Assembly: GCF_014119005.1 (NCBI RefSeq)
Contig: NZ_JACGYX010000005.1
Span: 124,001-188,000, forward strand
Direction of reading: 5' to 3'
DNA: 64,000 bases
From: Psychrobacter sp. GP33
GTDB lineage: Bacteria; Pseudomonadota; Gammaproteobacteria; Pseudomonadales; Moraxellaceae
Shown: positions 36,008 to 45,876 of the stretch, piece by piece
How positions within the stretch are numbered: the first letter of the stretch is position 1
How the letters are laid out: each line of letters opens with the position of its first letter
Program-made: the position numbers and the translations under genes
Notes under the pieces: generated by a model
What the model saw: only the letters and a program-made list of their open reading frames with translations
What the model was told of the DNA's origin: nothing
The model's database searches: none

Positions 36008-36527
36008 AAGGATAAGTCCATGATTAGCAAACAAAATATAGTAGCAGCACGCCATTATAGGTGGCGTATTTTATCATAATCGACTACCAATGTGAAAAGT
36101 AACCGTTTATGATTAACGATAAGGATAAAAAATTATTAATAATACTATCAACTGCTTAACGTATAATCGTACACAGTGCTGCGCTTATTATAAGCAACAG
36201 TGAGCTATTTTTAATAAATAACCAAGGTACGTTTTTGCAAAAAATAAGTTAAATCGTATGTATTATTCAACTTGTGTTACCCCGTACTGTCTTATTCAGA
36301 GATAAATGGTAAGGATAGTGGCTGCAAGTGAAAAGAATATAGTAGAATGAACGCGGTATGATAGGGGTGTTAAGTGCCATAGTGACAACCGTTACTATCA
36401 AAAACTATCAAAAAATTCTTAAAAAAGCCTTAAATTTGAAAATACTCTAAATCAAGAATGTCTTAAATTTAAAAAACAGATATTAAATAGACATCAAACA
36501 AACATTCAGTTAATAAAGAGAATACGT
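36008..36527. other. Intergenic stretch between miaB and slt
   Basis: About 520 bases between divergent genes, holding the promoters of both. Short repeated words (CTATCAAAAA twice near 36397-36418, and CTTAAATTT twice near 36430-36475) occur just upstream of slt, but no motif is recognised. No gene is seen. Confidence 0.5.
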
Positions 36528-38600
36528 ATGACAAAGCAGCCTGCTGCCAATCAAAATCCTCAGTTTAATAATAAGCAGCGCTCGCTACGTTTAGGCGCCT
36601 TTAGTGTGGCAGCCGCAATGAGTGCGCTTGGCTTGTCGCAAGTGGCTTGCGCTGACCCTTATGGCAGTTATTCGCAAAACAGCTACGCGCCAGACACTGG
36701 TGCCAGCTCTTTTAATGCTGCCGCGCAAGCTGCCAGTCGCGGTGATATCAATGCGCTTTATAATTATGAGCAGATCATGAGTGGCGGCTTATTTGCCATG
36801 TATCCGACTTACTGGCGGATGAATTTAGATTTGAATACGCAAAGTTCAGTGGCAGTGGCACAGTTTGCTCGTCAGTATCCAAAGACGGTCATGGCAGAAA
36901 AGCTGGTGGCAGATTTTGCTGAGACCAAAGCGGCTTCTGGAGATTATGCATCTGTGCGCCAAGTGGCAAACTTAGTGACCAATCCAGACCGGAGTGAAAG
37001 CTGTGCCATTGCCCTTGGCTTCAACCACGGTGGCGATACTATGCGTGCGCTGGCAGAAAAGCCATTTGTTTGGCTGAACACCACAAAGCAACCTGCGTTG
37101 TGTGACCAGCTGGCAGCCGAGATGAATAATAATCCACTGATTAGCAATAAGGATAGGACAGCGCGCCTGAAGAGAATGCTGCGTAAAGGCAGTACCGGCG
37201 ATATCATGGCGTTGTCATCACGATTAGGGCTGTCCATTCCGTATTCGGCATTAAGTGAGATTCAGCTCAATCCCAATGCGTTTCTAACTCGTTTTGCTAG
37301 CCAACCCGCCAGCCAAGTCAATCAATACCTTTATCTTTACGCCATTGGACGCATTGCCGATAAATCTTACCGGGAGGCGGCGCAGCAAGTTGAGTTTGAC
37401 ATCAGCCGAGACAACCAACGCGCTCAAAAATTATTAAATGAAGAAACGCGCCGTTATGCCTATCGCACTGTGGCGGTCAAGCGCATGGGTTTTAATACCG
37501 ATGATGGCTTTGATATCGAAGCGGTAAACTGGTTTCGTAATAGCTTAGATAATGATTTTAATCAAGAAGAAGCTGAAGAATACGCCAAAGCCGCGATTCG
37601 CTTTAGCCGCTGGGATGACGTTGTGGAAGCCATTTCCAGAATGGATGCTGAAACCCAAAAGTCCAACCAATGGCAGTACTGGCTTGCGCGTGCCTACGAG
37701 CAATCAAATGATAATAACAAACGTAATATCGCCAAAAAAATGTATCAGCATTTAGCGAAGAGTAACGAATACTATGGCTTAATGGCGAAAGATAAAGTCG
37801 GACAGCGCTTAGATGCTAATCGTTTGGGCAATAGCTTGCCGAATATAAGTGGCTCAGATCGCACCCGCGTGATGCAGAATCCACACTTCGCTCGTGCTTT
37901 TGCCTTATACAATGCCGATGCCAATCGTAACGATGCCAACCGCGAATGGAACTGGGCGGTGAAGCAGGCACGCGATAATCGTGATGATAATTTAATCATT
38001 GCCGCCGCTCGCCAAGCACACGATATGGGCTGGCTTGACCGTGCGGTTTATGCTGCTGACAATACCAATACGGCTACCAACCTTGCACTATCGCATCCGA
38101 TGCCGCACCAAAGCTCTGTAGTACGATATAGTCAATCTGTCGGTATTGATCCTGCGTGGGCATATGGCATTATGCGTCAAGAAAGCCGTTTTGTCAGCTC
38201 CGCGCGCTCGAATGTTGGCGCTAGTGGCTTGATGCAAATCATGCCCGATACCGCAAAATATATCGCCCGTAATTTAGGTGAGTCTTATAGCGCCAGCCGT
38301 GCCAATAGTGGCGATACCAATATCCGTTATGGCACATGGTACATGAGTGATATTCTTGCAAAACTAAATTATCAGCCTGTATTGGCAACCGCGGGTTACA
38401 ACGCTGGACCTAATAAAGCCAAACGTTGGCAGCCCAATTATGGCGCGTTAGCCGCTGATCAATATGTTGAATCGATTGCTTATCCTGAAACCCGAAATTA
38501 TGTCAAGCACGTGATGGAAAACGCCACGATTTATAGCAGTTTACTTGGTCGCCCACAAGGCATCAGTCAGCGCATGGGCACTATTCCTGCTGGGTTTTAA
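36528..38600 (+). CDS. slt: Soluble lytic murein transglycosylase
   Basis: This 690-residue protein has a signal peptide ending near residue 43 (cleavage around CADP) and a long alpha-superhelical region from about 60 to 480 that forms a ring in Slt70. The C-terminal lysozyme-like domain has GIMRQESRF with the catalytic Glu at 552, then SGLMQIMPDTA and AGYNAGPNKAKRW. It cleaves peptidoglycan glycan strands to 1,6-anhydro-muropeptides in the periplasm, feeding AmpD recycling (the ampD gene is 8 kb downstream). The signal region is longer than usual. Confidence 0.93.
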   Translation: MTKQPAANQNPQFNNKQRSLRLGAFSVAAAMSALGLSQVACADPYGSYSQNSYAPDTGASSFNAAAQAASRGDINALYNYEQIMSGGLFAMYPTYWRMNLDLNTQSSVAVAQFARQYPKTVMAEKLVADFAETKAASGDYASVRQVANLVTNPDRSESCAIALGFNHGGDTMRALAEKPFVWLNTTKQPALCDQLAAEMNNNPLISNKDRTARLKRMLRKGSTGDIMALSSRLGLSIPYSALSEIQLNPNAFLTRFASQPASQVNQYLYLYAIGRIADKSYREAAQQVEFDISRDNQRAQKLLNEETRRYAYRTVAVKRMGFNTDDGFDIEAVNWFRNSLDNDFNQEEAEEYAKAAIRFSRWDDVVEAISRMDAETQKSNQWQYWLARAYEQSNDNNKRNIAKKMYQHLAKSNEYYGLMAKDKVGQRLDANRLGNSLPNISGSDRTRVMQNPHFARAFALYNADANRNDANREWNWAVKQARDNRDDNLIIAAARQAHDMGWLDRAVYAADNTNTATNLALSHPMPHQSSVVRYSQSVGIDPAWAYGIMRQESRFVSSARSNVGASGLMQIMPDTAKYIARNLGESYSASRANSGDTNIRYGTWYMSDILAKLNYQPVLATAGYNAGPNKAKRWQPNYGALAADQYVESIAYPETRNYVKHVMENATIYSSLLGRPQGISQRMGTIPAGF

Positions 38601-39123
38601 TCAGATTATTTGAGCGTACCGTTTTATGATAAAAGGCTTGATGGGCTTAGCGATTTTTGATAAATAAAGGAACGTTTTAGACAGCTTTTGCTCACAGAGC
38701 TCATAATATAAGTGCTTGGTTATTGATAACTGAGTGCTTATTTTTTTGACCATTTATCGTGGATTGCGGTGCGCTCACCACTGACTATTAAATCAATAAC
38801 ACTGAATGTTGCTTTCTTATCTCCCGACTATTGGTTGGAATATACCGACAATCATATCAAGCTTACGATTCTGCTATAGATTAAAACCATAAAATTGCTA
38901 CTATTGTCAGAATTATCAGCTACTTATTATTTGCTAGATTATTCTTCAATTAACTGTATTTTTACGTGTTTCTTAAGTTTGTTTAATTGAATTCATTACG
39001 TTAGAACATTGCTGAGTTATAAGTGCATTATAAAAAAGCTGGGTAAGTTAAAGATTTCTATCACTTTTTTTCGACTCTAATGTCATTATTCCTGTTCGAG
39101 AACCGCTAGATGCCATATTCCTT
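38601..39123. other. Intergenic stretch before the RNase T2-like gene
   Basis: About 520 AT-rich bases with no gene, RNA fold or strong terminator that I can see. The next gene has only a weak ribosome site (TTCCTT-type context before ATG). Confidence 0.5.
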
Positions 39124-39831
39124 ATGATAAAAAAACACTTTAAGTCAATGCTGCAGACCATTACTCAAACTTCTTATAATAGCGCCAGTAACAACACGCA
39201 CGTTGTAGTGACTGCTGGCACTGTGCTACTGCTACAGGGAATAGTATTATTACCTGCTCAAGCAGCAAATCCGGTTAGATCAGGTCAGCAAGTGCTGATG
39301 ATTGAGATGACGCCCGCATTATGTAGTCTGCAACCGTCGCGCGCGCGAATGCGACAATGTCTTGAAGGTTACTCATTAACAGTGTCTGGGTTGGACTTAG
39401 GTTATGGCGAGCGCTGTGGACGCGGCAGTGAGCCACGTTTGACGCCACTCCAGTTAAAAGTGGTTAATCGTATCATGCCGGACAGCACAGTACGCAGCCA
39501 AGCATGGCAACGTTATGGTGCTTGTAGCCCACTGAGCTCGAGCAGCTATTTTCGGCTAATTGTCAATCATGCCGGTCAACTCAAGCTACCCAATGAACTG
39601 AATACGGGTAACAGCTATACGGTATCAAAATCACGCTTCGTTGGACAAATGGCGCGCCTAAATAATGGCATGACACCTGCTGGTATTGACTTGATTTGTC
39701 AAAAAGACAGCCGCCGTCGTCAGTCTGTTTTGACCGATGTCCATGTCTGCTATGAAGGCGGGCAGTATGCAAATTGTAGTAATGTGGTGGATAATTGCGG
39801 TAAAAACTTTATTATTTCTGGTGGTAAGTGA
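39124..39831 (+). CDS. Secreted RNase T2-family protein lacking catalytic residues
   Basis: This 235-residue protein has a long signal region cleaved near AQA-AN (residue 48). It aligns with E. coli RNase I in several places: a FCQSQ-like ALCSLQ, LTVSGLDLG for LTVHGLWPG, RYGACSPLSSSSYF for KHGACFGFDPDAYF, and the C-terminal NCGKNFIIS for NCGKTFVID. The catalytic His of the first site is Ser88, the His of the second is Tyr131 and the Glu four positions before it is Ala127. The scaffold cysteines are kept, so it is probably folded, exported and inactive as a nuclease. An RNA-binding or inhibitor-like role is possible. Confidence 0.7.
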   Translation: MIKKHFKSMLQTITQTSYNSASNNTHVVVTAGTVLLLQGIVLLPAQAANPVRSGQQVLMIEMTPALCSLQPSRARMRQCLEGYSLTVSGLDLGYGERCGRGSEPRLTPLQLKVVNRIMPDSTVRSQAWQRYGACSPLSSSSYFRLIVNHAGQLKLPNELNTGNSYTVSKSRFVGQMARLNNGMTPAGIDLICQKDSRRRQSVLTDVHVCYEGGQYANCSNVVDNCGKNFIISGGK

Positions 39832-40028
39832 CCAACTTGAGATAAATCGTATCATTATAAAATGTAACAATATAGCCAAACAGTAGCCGTGTATTCACTG
39901 TATTGTCTCTAGACGATTTACTAAACGAAGTGCTACACTAACCCTCGGTTTATGACTGCTATTATGCATATAGCCGGTCGCTATCTACATAATCATGAAT
40001 CATCCAATAATCAATTAAGGAATATTCT

Positions 40029-41012
40029 ATGAAACAGCCTGTTCGTGTTGCCGTAACTGGCGCTGCTGGTAATATCAGCTATGCCATGCTTTTTCGCATT
40101 GCATCTGGTGAGATGTTAGGTAAAGATCAGCCGGTTATTTTGCAATTACTCGAAATCGCGCCTGCGCTTGATGCGTTAAAGGGTGTGGTCATGGAATTAG
40201 AAGACTGTGCATTTCCGTTATTGGCAGGTATTGTACAAACGGATGATGCAACCGTTGCCTTTAAAGATGTTGATTATGCGTTATTGGTTGGTTCACGTCC
40301 GCGTGGTCCAGGTATGGAACGTAAAGATTTGTTAGAAGCCAACGCGGCTATTTTCTCAGCGCAAGGTAAAGCATTAAACGACGTAGCAAGCCGTGATGTA
40401 AAAGTATTGGTCGTCGGCAACCCTGCGAACACCAACGCCGTTATTGCTCAGCGTAACGCACCAGATTTAGACCCGCGTAATTTCACTGCAATGACCCGTT
40501 TGGATCATAACCGTGCCATGGCGCAGTTGGCGCAAAAAACCGACAGCACCGTTAATGATGTGAAAAAAATGACCATCTGGGGCAATCACTCATCGACTCA
40601 GTATCCTGATTTGACGTCTTGTACTGTGAACGACAAGCCTGCGTTAGATTTGGTAGATCGTGACTGGTACGAAGCGACTTATATCCCAGAAGTACAACAA
40701 CGCGGTGCTGCTATTATTAAAGCGCGTGGTGCATCTTCTGCTGCGTCTGCTGCCAATGCCGCTATTGCTCACGTTCGTACATGGGTTATGGGTACTGATG
40801 AGAATGATTGGGTATCAATGGGTGTCTACTCAAACGGCGAATATGGCATCTCTAAAGGCTTGATTTACTCGTTCCCATGTACTTGCAGCAATGGTGATTG
40901 GACTATCGTAGAAGGCGTTGATGTGTCATCTGATTTCTCAAAAGAGAAAATGGCAGCCACTGAGCAAGAGCTTAACGAAGAGCGTGATGCGGTATCTCAT
41001 TTACTACCATAA
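40029..41012 (+). CDS. mdh: Malate dehydrogenase
   Basis: This 327-residue protein has the NAD loop [15 protein letters not shown] at the N-terminus, substrate-binding [13 protein letters not shown], the catalytic pair in RLDHNRA (Asp159) and GNHSST (His187), matching the cytosolic/two-domain MDH group. It interconverts malate and oxaloacetate in the TCA cycle. AAGGAATATTCT precedes the ATG. It is monocistronic, with a terminator 40 bases after its stop. Confidence 0.95.
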   Translation: MKQPVRVAVTGAAGNISYAMLFRIASGEMLGKDQPVILQLLEIAPALDALKGVVMELEDCAFPLLAGIVQTDDATVAFKDVDYALLVGSRPRGPGMERKDLLEANAAIFSAQGKALNDVASRDVKVLVVGNPANTNAVIAQRNAPDLDPRNFTAMTRLDHNRAMAQLAQKTDSTVNDVKKMTIWGNHSSTQYPDLTSCTVNDKPALDLVDRDWYEATYIPEVQQRGAAIIKARGASSAASAANAAIAHVRTWVMGTDENDWVSMGVYSNGEYGISKGLIYSFPCTCSNGDWTIVEGVDVSSDFSKEKMAATEQELNEERDAVSHLLP

Positions 41013-41051
41013 TAAGTAGATGGTAGCTAATCTGCTTTGAACGTTTGGTAT

Positions 41052-41083
41052 AAAAAAGCCTTCTTTAATTCGAGGGCTTTTTT
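41052..41083 (+). terminator. Terminator after mdh
   Basis: AAAAAAGCC and GGCTTTTTT flank a 14-base loop, an A/T-rich but typical hairpin. Confidence 0.75.
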
Positions 41084-41248
41084 ACGTCTTTAATTTAAGC
41101 TATTAGATTCTAGATGTTAACATAAGTGGTAACGTTGAATAACAGTTCTTGGAATAAGGCTTGCTACAATAAATGCGTTAACAAAGTTTTTAATTTAAAA
41201 ATTAAATAATGGTTAGTACCATAAGTAGAAAACTCAAGGAGAACAAAA

Positions 41249-41488
41249 ATGTTAGGCGAACCTGAATACAGTATTAATGAATTATTTGCTCAATTAGGCT
41301 TAGATAGTTCAGATGACGCGATTGATGCGTTTGTTGAAAAGAATCAGTTGGCAAAAGATGAGTCTTTGACTGATGCCAGTATTTGGACTGCACAGCAATG
41401 TATGTTTCTACAAGAAGAATGGAAGAAAGATGCCGCTTGGGTTGAAGTGATTGATGATTTAAACGTGCGTTTACATCCGCAAGCTTGA
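41249..41488 (+). CDS. DUF2789 small protein
   Basis: This 79-residue acidic protein has the DUF2789 pattern: the N-terminal YSINELFAQLGLDSS, then AIDAFVEKNQL and the C-terminal WKKDAAWVEVIDDLNVRLH. It is cytosolic and its function is unknown. AAGGAGAAC is a strong ribosome site, so it may be well expressed. It is flanked by its own terminator and a 235-base upstream spacer. Confidence 0.8.
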   Translation: MLGEPEYSINELFAQLGLDSSDDAIDAFVEKNQLAKDESLTDASIWTAQQCMFLQEEWKKDAAWVEVIDDLNVRLHPQA

Positions 41489-41536
41489 TATCTGTTTTGG
41501 TCATAAGCTGATAGTTTAAAATTATATGAATCGTAT

Positions 41537-41571
41537 AAAAAACCCACAATTATTATCATCGTGGGTTTTTT
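41537..41571. terminator. Bidirectional terminator between the DUF2789 gene and ribF
   Basis: AAAAAACCCAC and GTGGGTTTTTT pair around an AT-rich loop between two convergent genes. Confidence 0.88.
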
Positions 41572-41609
41572 GTTTTTAAAGTAATAATCAGGTATAGCCT
41601 TGATGCTTT

Positions 41610-42650
41610 TCACTTTAACTGCTGTTCCCGCCACGCTAGTAACTCTACCACGTCCTGTTTAATACCTGTCTTTAATGCCTCTAAACCGCCGTAATGGCGC
41701 TCACCATGCAAGAAGTGCAAAAACCGTACTTCTAAAGTCTGATCGTATAGATTGGCGTGTAAGTGTGGGAAATGTACTTCTAAGCGCCAGTCGTGTGGTT
41801 TATCTATTGACGGTCGGATACCAACATTCGCAGCGCCAAATAAGCTGTGCGCACGAAGACCTGATAGCCCTATTTGCCCATCTTCTATGAGTGCATTAAA
41901 ACCGTTTTCTACTACCTGTCCATTAGTATCCAGTATCACCACATCGACCGCAAAAATACCATGCAGTGCAGGTTTTATACGAGCAAGGTCGATATTTGCC
42001 GTGGGGAAATCCATGGTACGACCGATTTTATCACCGCCAATAACCGTTCCCGTGATTGTATAATCTCGGCCTAATAATTGACTAGCTTCATTGATATTAC
42101 CGGCTAGTAGTAAGTTACGAACGCGGGTTGAGCTGATACGTTCACTGGCGGCGCTGTGGTCAGTAACCGTATCCAAGTTGATGACCAGCAAACCATACTG
42201 ACGCAAAAATTCACTATCGCCCGTCCGATCATGCCCAAAGCGAAAATCATCTCCGAGCACCAAAGCTTTGACGTTTAAACGCTGCACTAATAAATCAGCA
42301 AAGGCGTGCGCGGAGAGCGCTCGAAACTCTGCATCGAAGCTAGCAACGATTAAAGTCTCAACACCATAGGCTGCTAATAAGGCTTGTTTTTCTGCCAAAT
42401 TGGTCAGGCGCGCTGGTGCGGATTCGGGTGCAAAAAACTCTCGCGGCTGCGGCTCGAATAGCATCACTGCTGAGCTAAGCTTGTGCGTATTGGCTAACGT
42501 CTGCATTTGGGCGAGCATGGCTTGATGCCCTAAATGAACCCCATCAAAGTTGCCAATAGTCAGCACACAAGGCGCTAACGCTACCGGTTGGCGTTCAGTG
42601 GCTAGACCGGCTGGTGGCGCAAGCAATTGCTCAAGAAAGTAAGTTTTCAT
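41610..42650 (-). CDS. ribF: Bifunctional riboflavin kinase / FAD synthetase
   Basis: The product has 346 residues. The N-terminal nucleotidyltransferase domain has IGNFDGVHLGHQAM (GxFDGxHxGH) and later ISSTRVR. The C-terminal kinase domain has GDKIGRTMDFPTANI and ends with FLHGERHYGGLEALK. It makes FMN from riboflavin and then FAD. The flavoenzyme AhpF in this window depends on such cofactors. An ASAP-type RNA switch was not seen upstream. The gene is divergent from a GNAT gene. Confidence 0.95.
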   Translation of the reverse strand: MKTYFLEQLLAPPAGLATERQPVALAPCVLTIGNFDGVHLGHQAMLAQMQTLANTHKLSSAVMLFEPQPREFFAPESAPARLTNLAEKQALLAAYGVETLIVASFDAEFRALSAHAFADLLVQRLNVKALVLGDDFRFGHDRTGDSEFLRQYGLLVINLDTVTDHSAASERISSTRVRNLLLAGNINEASQLLGRDYTITGTVIGGDKIGRTMDFPTANIDLARIKPALHGIFAVDVVILDTNGQVVENGFNALIEDGQIGLSGLRAHSLFGAANVGIRPSIDKPHDWRLEVHFPHLHANLYDQTLEVRFLHFLHGERHYGGLEALKTGIKQDVVELLAWREQQLK

Positions 42651-42798
42651 ATATTTGCAGCTATGCTAAGACCAAATAAAAATAAAAACACAGTTAGCTA
42701 AGAGGTTGCTGTGTCCAAAACTTGCCATTATAAAGTAAAATAGCAAGACTGACATCATTAACCATAAATCACTAGCTATATATAGTAAGAGGCTTGCA

Positions 42799-43416
42799 AT
42801 GACTGCTTTGATTGACAACAATACGACAGCCGTCATGCTTAATGAGCAATTTGTAGTACAACGCGCCCAGGACGCTGACTTAGCAGAGATTTTGGCGATT
42901 TATAATCAAAGCGTCGCGGGCAAACAAGCAACGGCAAATTTAACCCCAGTGACGATGGCTGAACGAATTGATTGGTTTAACGAGCATATCAATAATGAAA
43001 AGCGTCCAATTTACGTGGTTAAAGCTATTGATATCGCAACACAAAATACTGAGCAATCTACTATTCAGAATAGTAAGCAGGCGGGTTTTGCTTCGCCAAT
43101 AGTGGCATGGGGTAGTTTTAGTGATTTATATGCGCGTCCGGCTTACCATATTAGTAGTGAAATCAGCATTTATTTGCATCAAGACTATCACGGGAAAGGG
43201 CTGGGCGGGTTACTGGCACGATGGATGTTGACCCAAGCACCCAGTCTGAGCATTCGAAATGTAGTGGCACTGATTTTTGCCCACAATCAGCCAAGTTTGG
43301 GTTTATTTACCAAGCTTGGCTTTACGCAGTGGGGTTATATGCCGCAAGTCTGTGACATGCAAGGGTTTATTGCCGATGTGGTGATGCTTGGTAAAGCGGT
43401 ATCTGTTGATGATTAA
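42799..43416 (+). CDS. GNAT-family N-acetyltransferase (phosphinothricin acetyltransferase-like)
   Basis: This 205-residue protein has a GNAT fold: VQRAQDADLAEILAIYNQSV at the N-terminus, then the acetyl-CoA loop HQDYHGKGLGGLLARWM near residue 131-147 and AHNQPSLGLFTKLGFTQWG. The order and the early HINNEKRPIYVV segment resemble phosphinothricin/methionine sulfone acetyltransferases. The substrate in this organism is unknown. An N-terminal part of about 16 residues precedes the domain. It converges on a lipoprotein gene. Confidence 0.82.
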   Translation: MTALIDNNTTAVMLNEQFVVQRAQDADLAEILAIYNQSVAGKQATANLTPVTMAERIDWFNEHINNEKRPIYVVKAIDIATQNTEQSTIQNSKQAGFASPIVAWGSFSDLYARPAYHISSEISIYLHQDYHGKGLGGLLARWMLTQAPSLSIRNVVALIFAHNQPSLGLFTKLGFTQWGYMPQVCDMQGFIADVVMLGKAVSVDD

Positions 43417-43451
43417 ATCGTACTTTAGCTGCTTTATCTGTGCTTACTGTT

Positions 43452-44084
43452 TTAGCCCAAAATTTTCCACTGACCGTCTATTTTTTGGAGTATATAACTC
43501 AATGGCGCAGGTTCACTTTGGTTTTTTAGTTTTAATTCACCGATAACTGTGGCGCGAGTTTTGTCTTTATTATATTTAGTTTCAATGATGGTAACGGACT
43601 CAACGGTTTGCTGAAAGGCAAACTGGGTATTTTTCAGCTCTTCCTCAAAGTTTGCCATGTCCACTTGGTAATAAGTTGCTGCCTTTTTAACATCGCCATA
43701 ATATAACGTGTCTAGCGCCAGTTTTACTGTATCTTCTGCTGTGCCCACTTCGGTAGGATTGGTTAGCAAACTTGGCTGCTTAGTAGCGGCTGCGATAGGG
43801 CTGATGGCTTTACTAACCATTTCCGTGTCGCTGGTGCTCGTTGTAGAATCAGACGTGCTGTCAGTCGTCGCAGTTGCTTCAGCGTCAGGATCATCAATCG
43901 TGCTGCTATCAATAGTGTCTACTGTCTCAGTTACTGGCGTAGTGTTAACATCTTTTTCCGTTACTACTACCTCTGTTTTATCGTCAGTGTCCTTGCTACA
44001 ACCACTTAATAATAATCCCGCACCTAATATACTGGTCGCAAACAGCATAGGTAATCGTTGCAACGTTAACGAAGATACTTTCAT
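43452..44084 (-). CDS. Lipoprotein with C-terminal DUF4878-like domain
   Basis: The product has 210 residues from the ATG at 44084 with GAGG seven bases upstream. An upstream start at 44096 lacks a site. The signal ends in a lipobox with Cys29. Residues 30-105 are a Thr/Ser/Asp linker, probably disordered in the periplasm. The C-terminal 100 residues (DTVKLALDTLYYGDVKKAATYY to ILQKIDGQWKILG) have the NTF2-like pattern of DUF4878 lipoproteins. The function is unknown. It lies after murJ in the opposite order, about 80 bases away, in the same direction. Confidence 0.72.
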   Translation of the reverse strand: MKVSSLTLQRLPMLFATSILGAGLLLSGCSKDTDDKTEVVVTEKDVNTTPVTETVDTIDSSTIDDPDAEATATTDSTSDSTTSTSDTEMVSKAISPIAAATKQPSLLTNPTEVGTAEDTVKLALDTLYYGDVKKAATYYQVDMANFEEELKNTQFAFQQTVESVTIIETKYNKDKTRATVIGELKLKNQSEPAPLSYILQKIDGQWKILG

Positions 44085-44163
44085 AACAAACCTCAAAATT
44101 TATGGATACAGTCAGCATATAGGCATGTGTATATTTAGTGATAAATGTGGTAGTTGCTGAGCT

Positions 44164-45714
44164 TTAACCATGCTTAAGTTGATGCGGACGAAAGCCAGTT
44201 GCCAATAATACGCCGCCATAAATGACCGCCCCAACGACACACATGATCATCAACGCAACGACGCGCTGCCATTGTGCTGAATCGGTTGGGAAGTAGGGCA
44301 GCATGGCATAAAGTGCCGCAATCATTGCGCCTGCCGCAAGGAAGAACTGCGTAAATAGCTTTTTCCAGTGGCTGCCAAAACGGAAAATTTCGCGTTGATG
44401 TAAGAAGTAATAGAGTAAGCCTGCATTGACAAACGAAGCAGCTGTAGTGGCGAGTGCCAAACCACCATGCAATGGAATATCGAAAAAGTAAAAGATACCA
44501 ATAAAAATGACGCTAAAAACCATGTTAGCAAAGACAGAAATAATACCAATACGTACTGGTGTACGAATGTCTTGACGGGCAAAGAAAGCTGGCGCAAAGA
44601 TTTTTATCAACATAAAACCTAAAATACCACCTGACATACTGCGCAGTGCCAGTGAGCTCATCTGCGCATCACGCAGCGTAAATTCACCGCGCATAAATAA
44701 CGCCTGCATGAGTACGTCAGACAGTATAAATAAAGCGGCAGCAGCCGGTAAACCCACCAAAATAATCAAACGTGCTGCCCAATCAATCGTTTTTCTAAAG
44801 CTGATATCATCTTTTTGCGCTTCACTTTTTGATAAGCTTGGCAAAATAACCGTACCGATAGCAACACCGATTAATCCCAGCGGCAGCTCACTCATACGCT
44901 CCGCAGCATACAGCCACGATACCGAACCGCCAATCATCAGCGAGGCAAAGACGGTATTCAACAGTAGATTAATTTGCGTTACTGAAACCCCAAAAATAGC
45001 GGGCAGCATCAGCTTTAAGATACGTCTAACCCCTTCATGTTGAAAGTCGATTTTCGGCAGTACCAACAGTTTTTGCTGCGACAATTGTGGCAATTGGATA
45101 AGCAGCTGCAATAATCCTGCAATCGCTACCGAATAGCCAAGCGCCATAATCGGTGTATCAAACATGGGCGCAAAAACCAGCGCACCGCCAATCATACATA
45201 GGTTGAGTAATACTGGTGCGAAAGCAGGTGCAGCAAAGCGTCCGTAGCTCTGTAAAATGCCACTAGCAAAAGCAGTCATGGAAATAAATAATAAATAGGG
45301 GAAGGTCAAGCGCAGCAGCTCAGTGGCAATACCAAATTTATCAGGTTGGTCAGCAAAACCAGGGGCAAATAACGTTATCACCCACGGAGCCATCAAGATG
45401 ACTACTAAGGTCAGCATAGACAAAATTAACATCAATGCGCCTGAAGTACGACTGACTAAAATCTGCACCTCTTGCAGACTATATTTTTCTTTGTACTCTG
45501 ATAACACTGGCACAAACGCTTGACTAAATGCCCCTTCGGCAAACAGTCTGCGCAAAAAATTGGGGATTTTAAAGGCGACCAAAAAGGCATCCATCAATCC
45601 GCCAGCGCCAAATACCCCTAATAATACGATGTCACGTACCAAACCTAAAATACGCGACAGCATGGTCATGCTACTAACCACCATCGTTGAACGAAATAAC
45701 CGACTTTTTGCCAT
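44164..45714 (-). CDS. murJ: Lipid II flippase MurJ
   Basis: This 516-residue protein has about 14 hydrophobic segments and the MVF-family start STMVVSSMTMLSRILGLVRDIVL, followed by AFKIPNFLRRLFAEGAFSQAFVPV. The charged cavity residues typical of MurJ (Arg18, Arg24 region) are in the first helix. It flips lipid-linked peptidoglycan precursor across the inner membrane, the step after MurG. The length fits MurJ. Its direction is the same as the downstream lipoprotein gene. Confidence 0.93.
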   Translation of the reverse strand: MAKSRLFRSTMVVSSMTMLSRILGLVRDIVLLGVFGAGGLMDAFLVAFKIPNFLRRLFAEGAFSQAFVPVLSEYKEKYSLQEVQILVSRTSGALMLILSMLTLVVILMAPWVITLFAPGFADQPDKFGIATELLRLTFPYLLFISMTAFASGILQSYGRFAAPAFAPVLLNLCMIGGALVFAPMFDTPIMALGYSVAIAGLLQLLIQLPQLSQQKLLVLPKIDFQHEGVRRILKLMLPAIFGVSVTQINLLLNTVFASLMIGGSVSWLYAAERMSELPLGLIGVAIGTVILPSLSKSEAQKDDISFRKTIDWAARLIILVGLPAAAALFILSDVLMQALFMRGEFTLRDAQMSSLALRSMSGGILGFMLIKIFAPAFFARQDIRTPVRIGIISVFANMVFSVIFIGIFYFFDIPLHGGLALATTAASFVNAGLLYYFLHQREIFRFGSHWKKLFTQFFLAAGAMIAALYAMLPYFPTDSAQWQRVVALMIMCVVGAVIYGGVLLATGFRPHQLKHG

Positions 45715-45876
45715 GAGAACCTATTATGCGAATTTATCTATTAATGTTGTTTATTAATATGCTGAGGTCGAAAAAACTGTCGGATTATAGCATTTTCATA
45801 ACATAGATAAATGGCTTCCATACAAATGGCTTGGCTAGCTGAATTATGATTATAATCCTAGTAGATTACTTGATAA

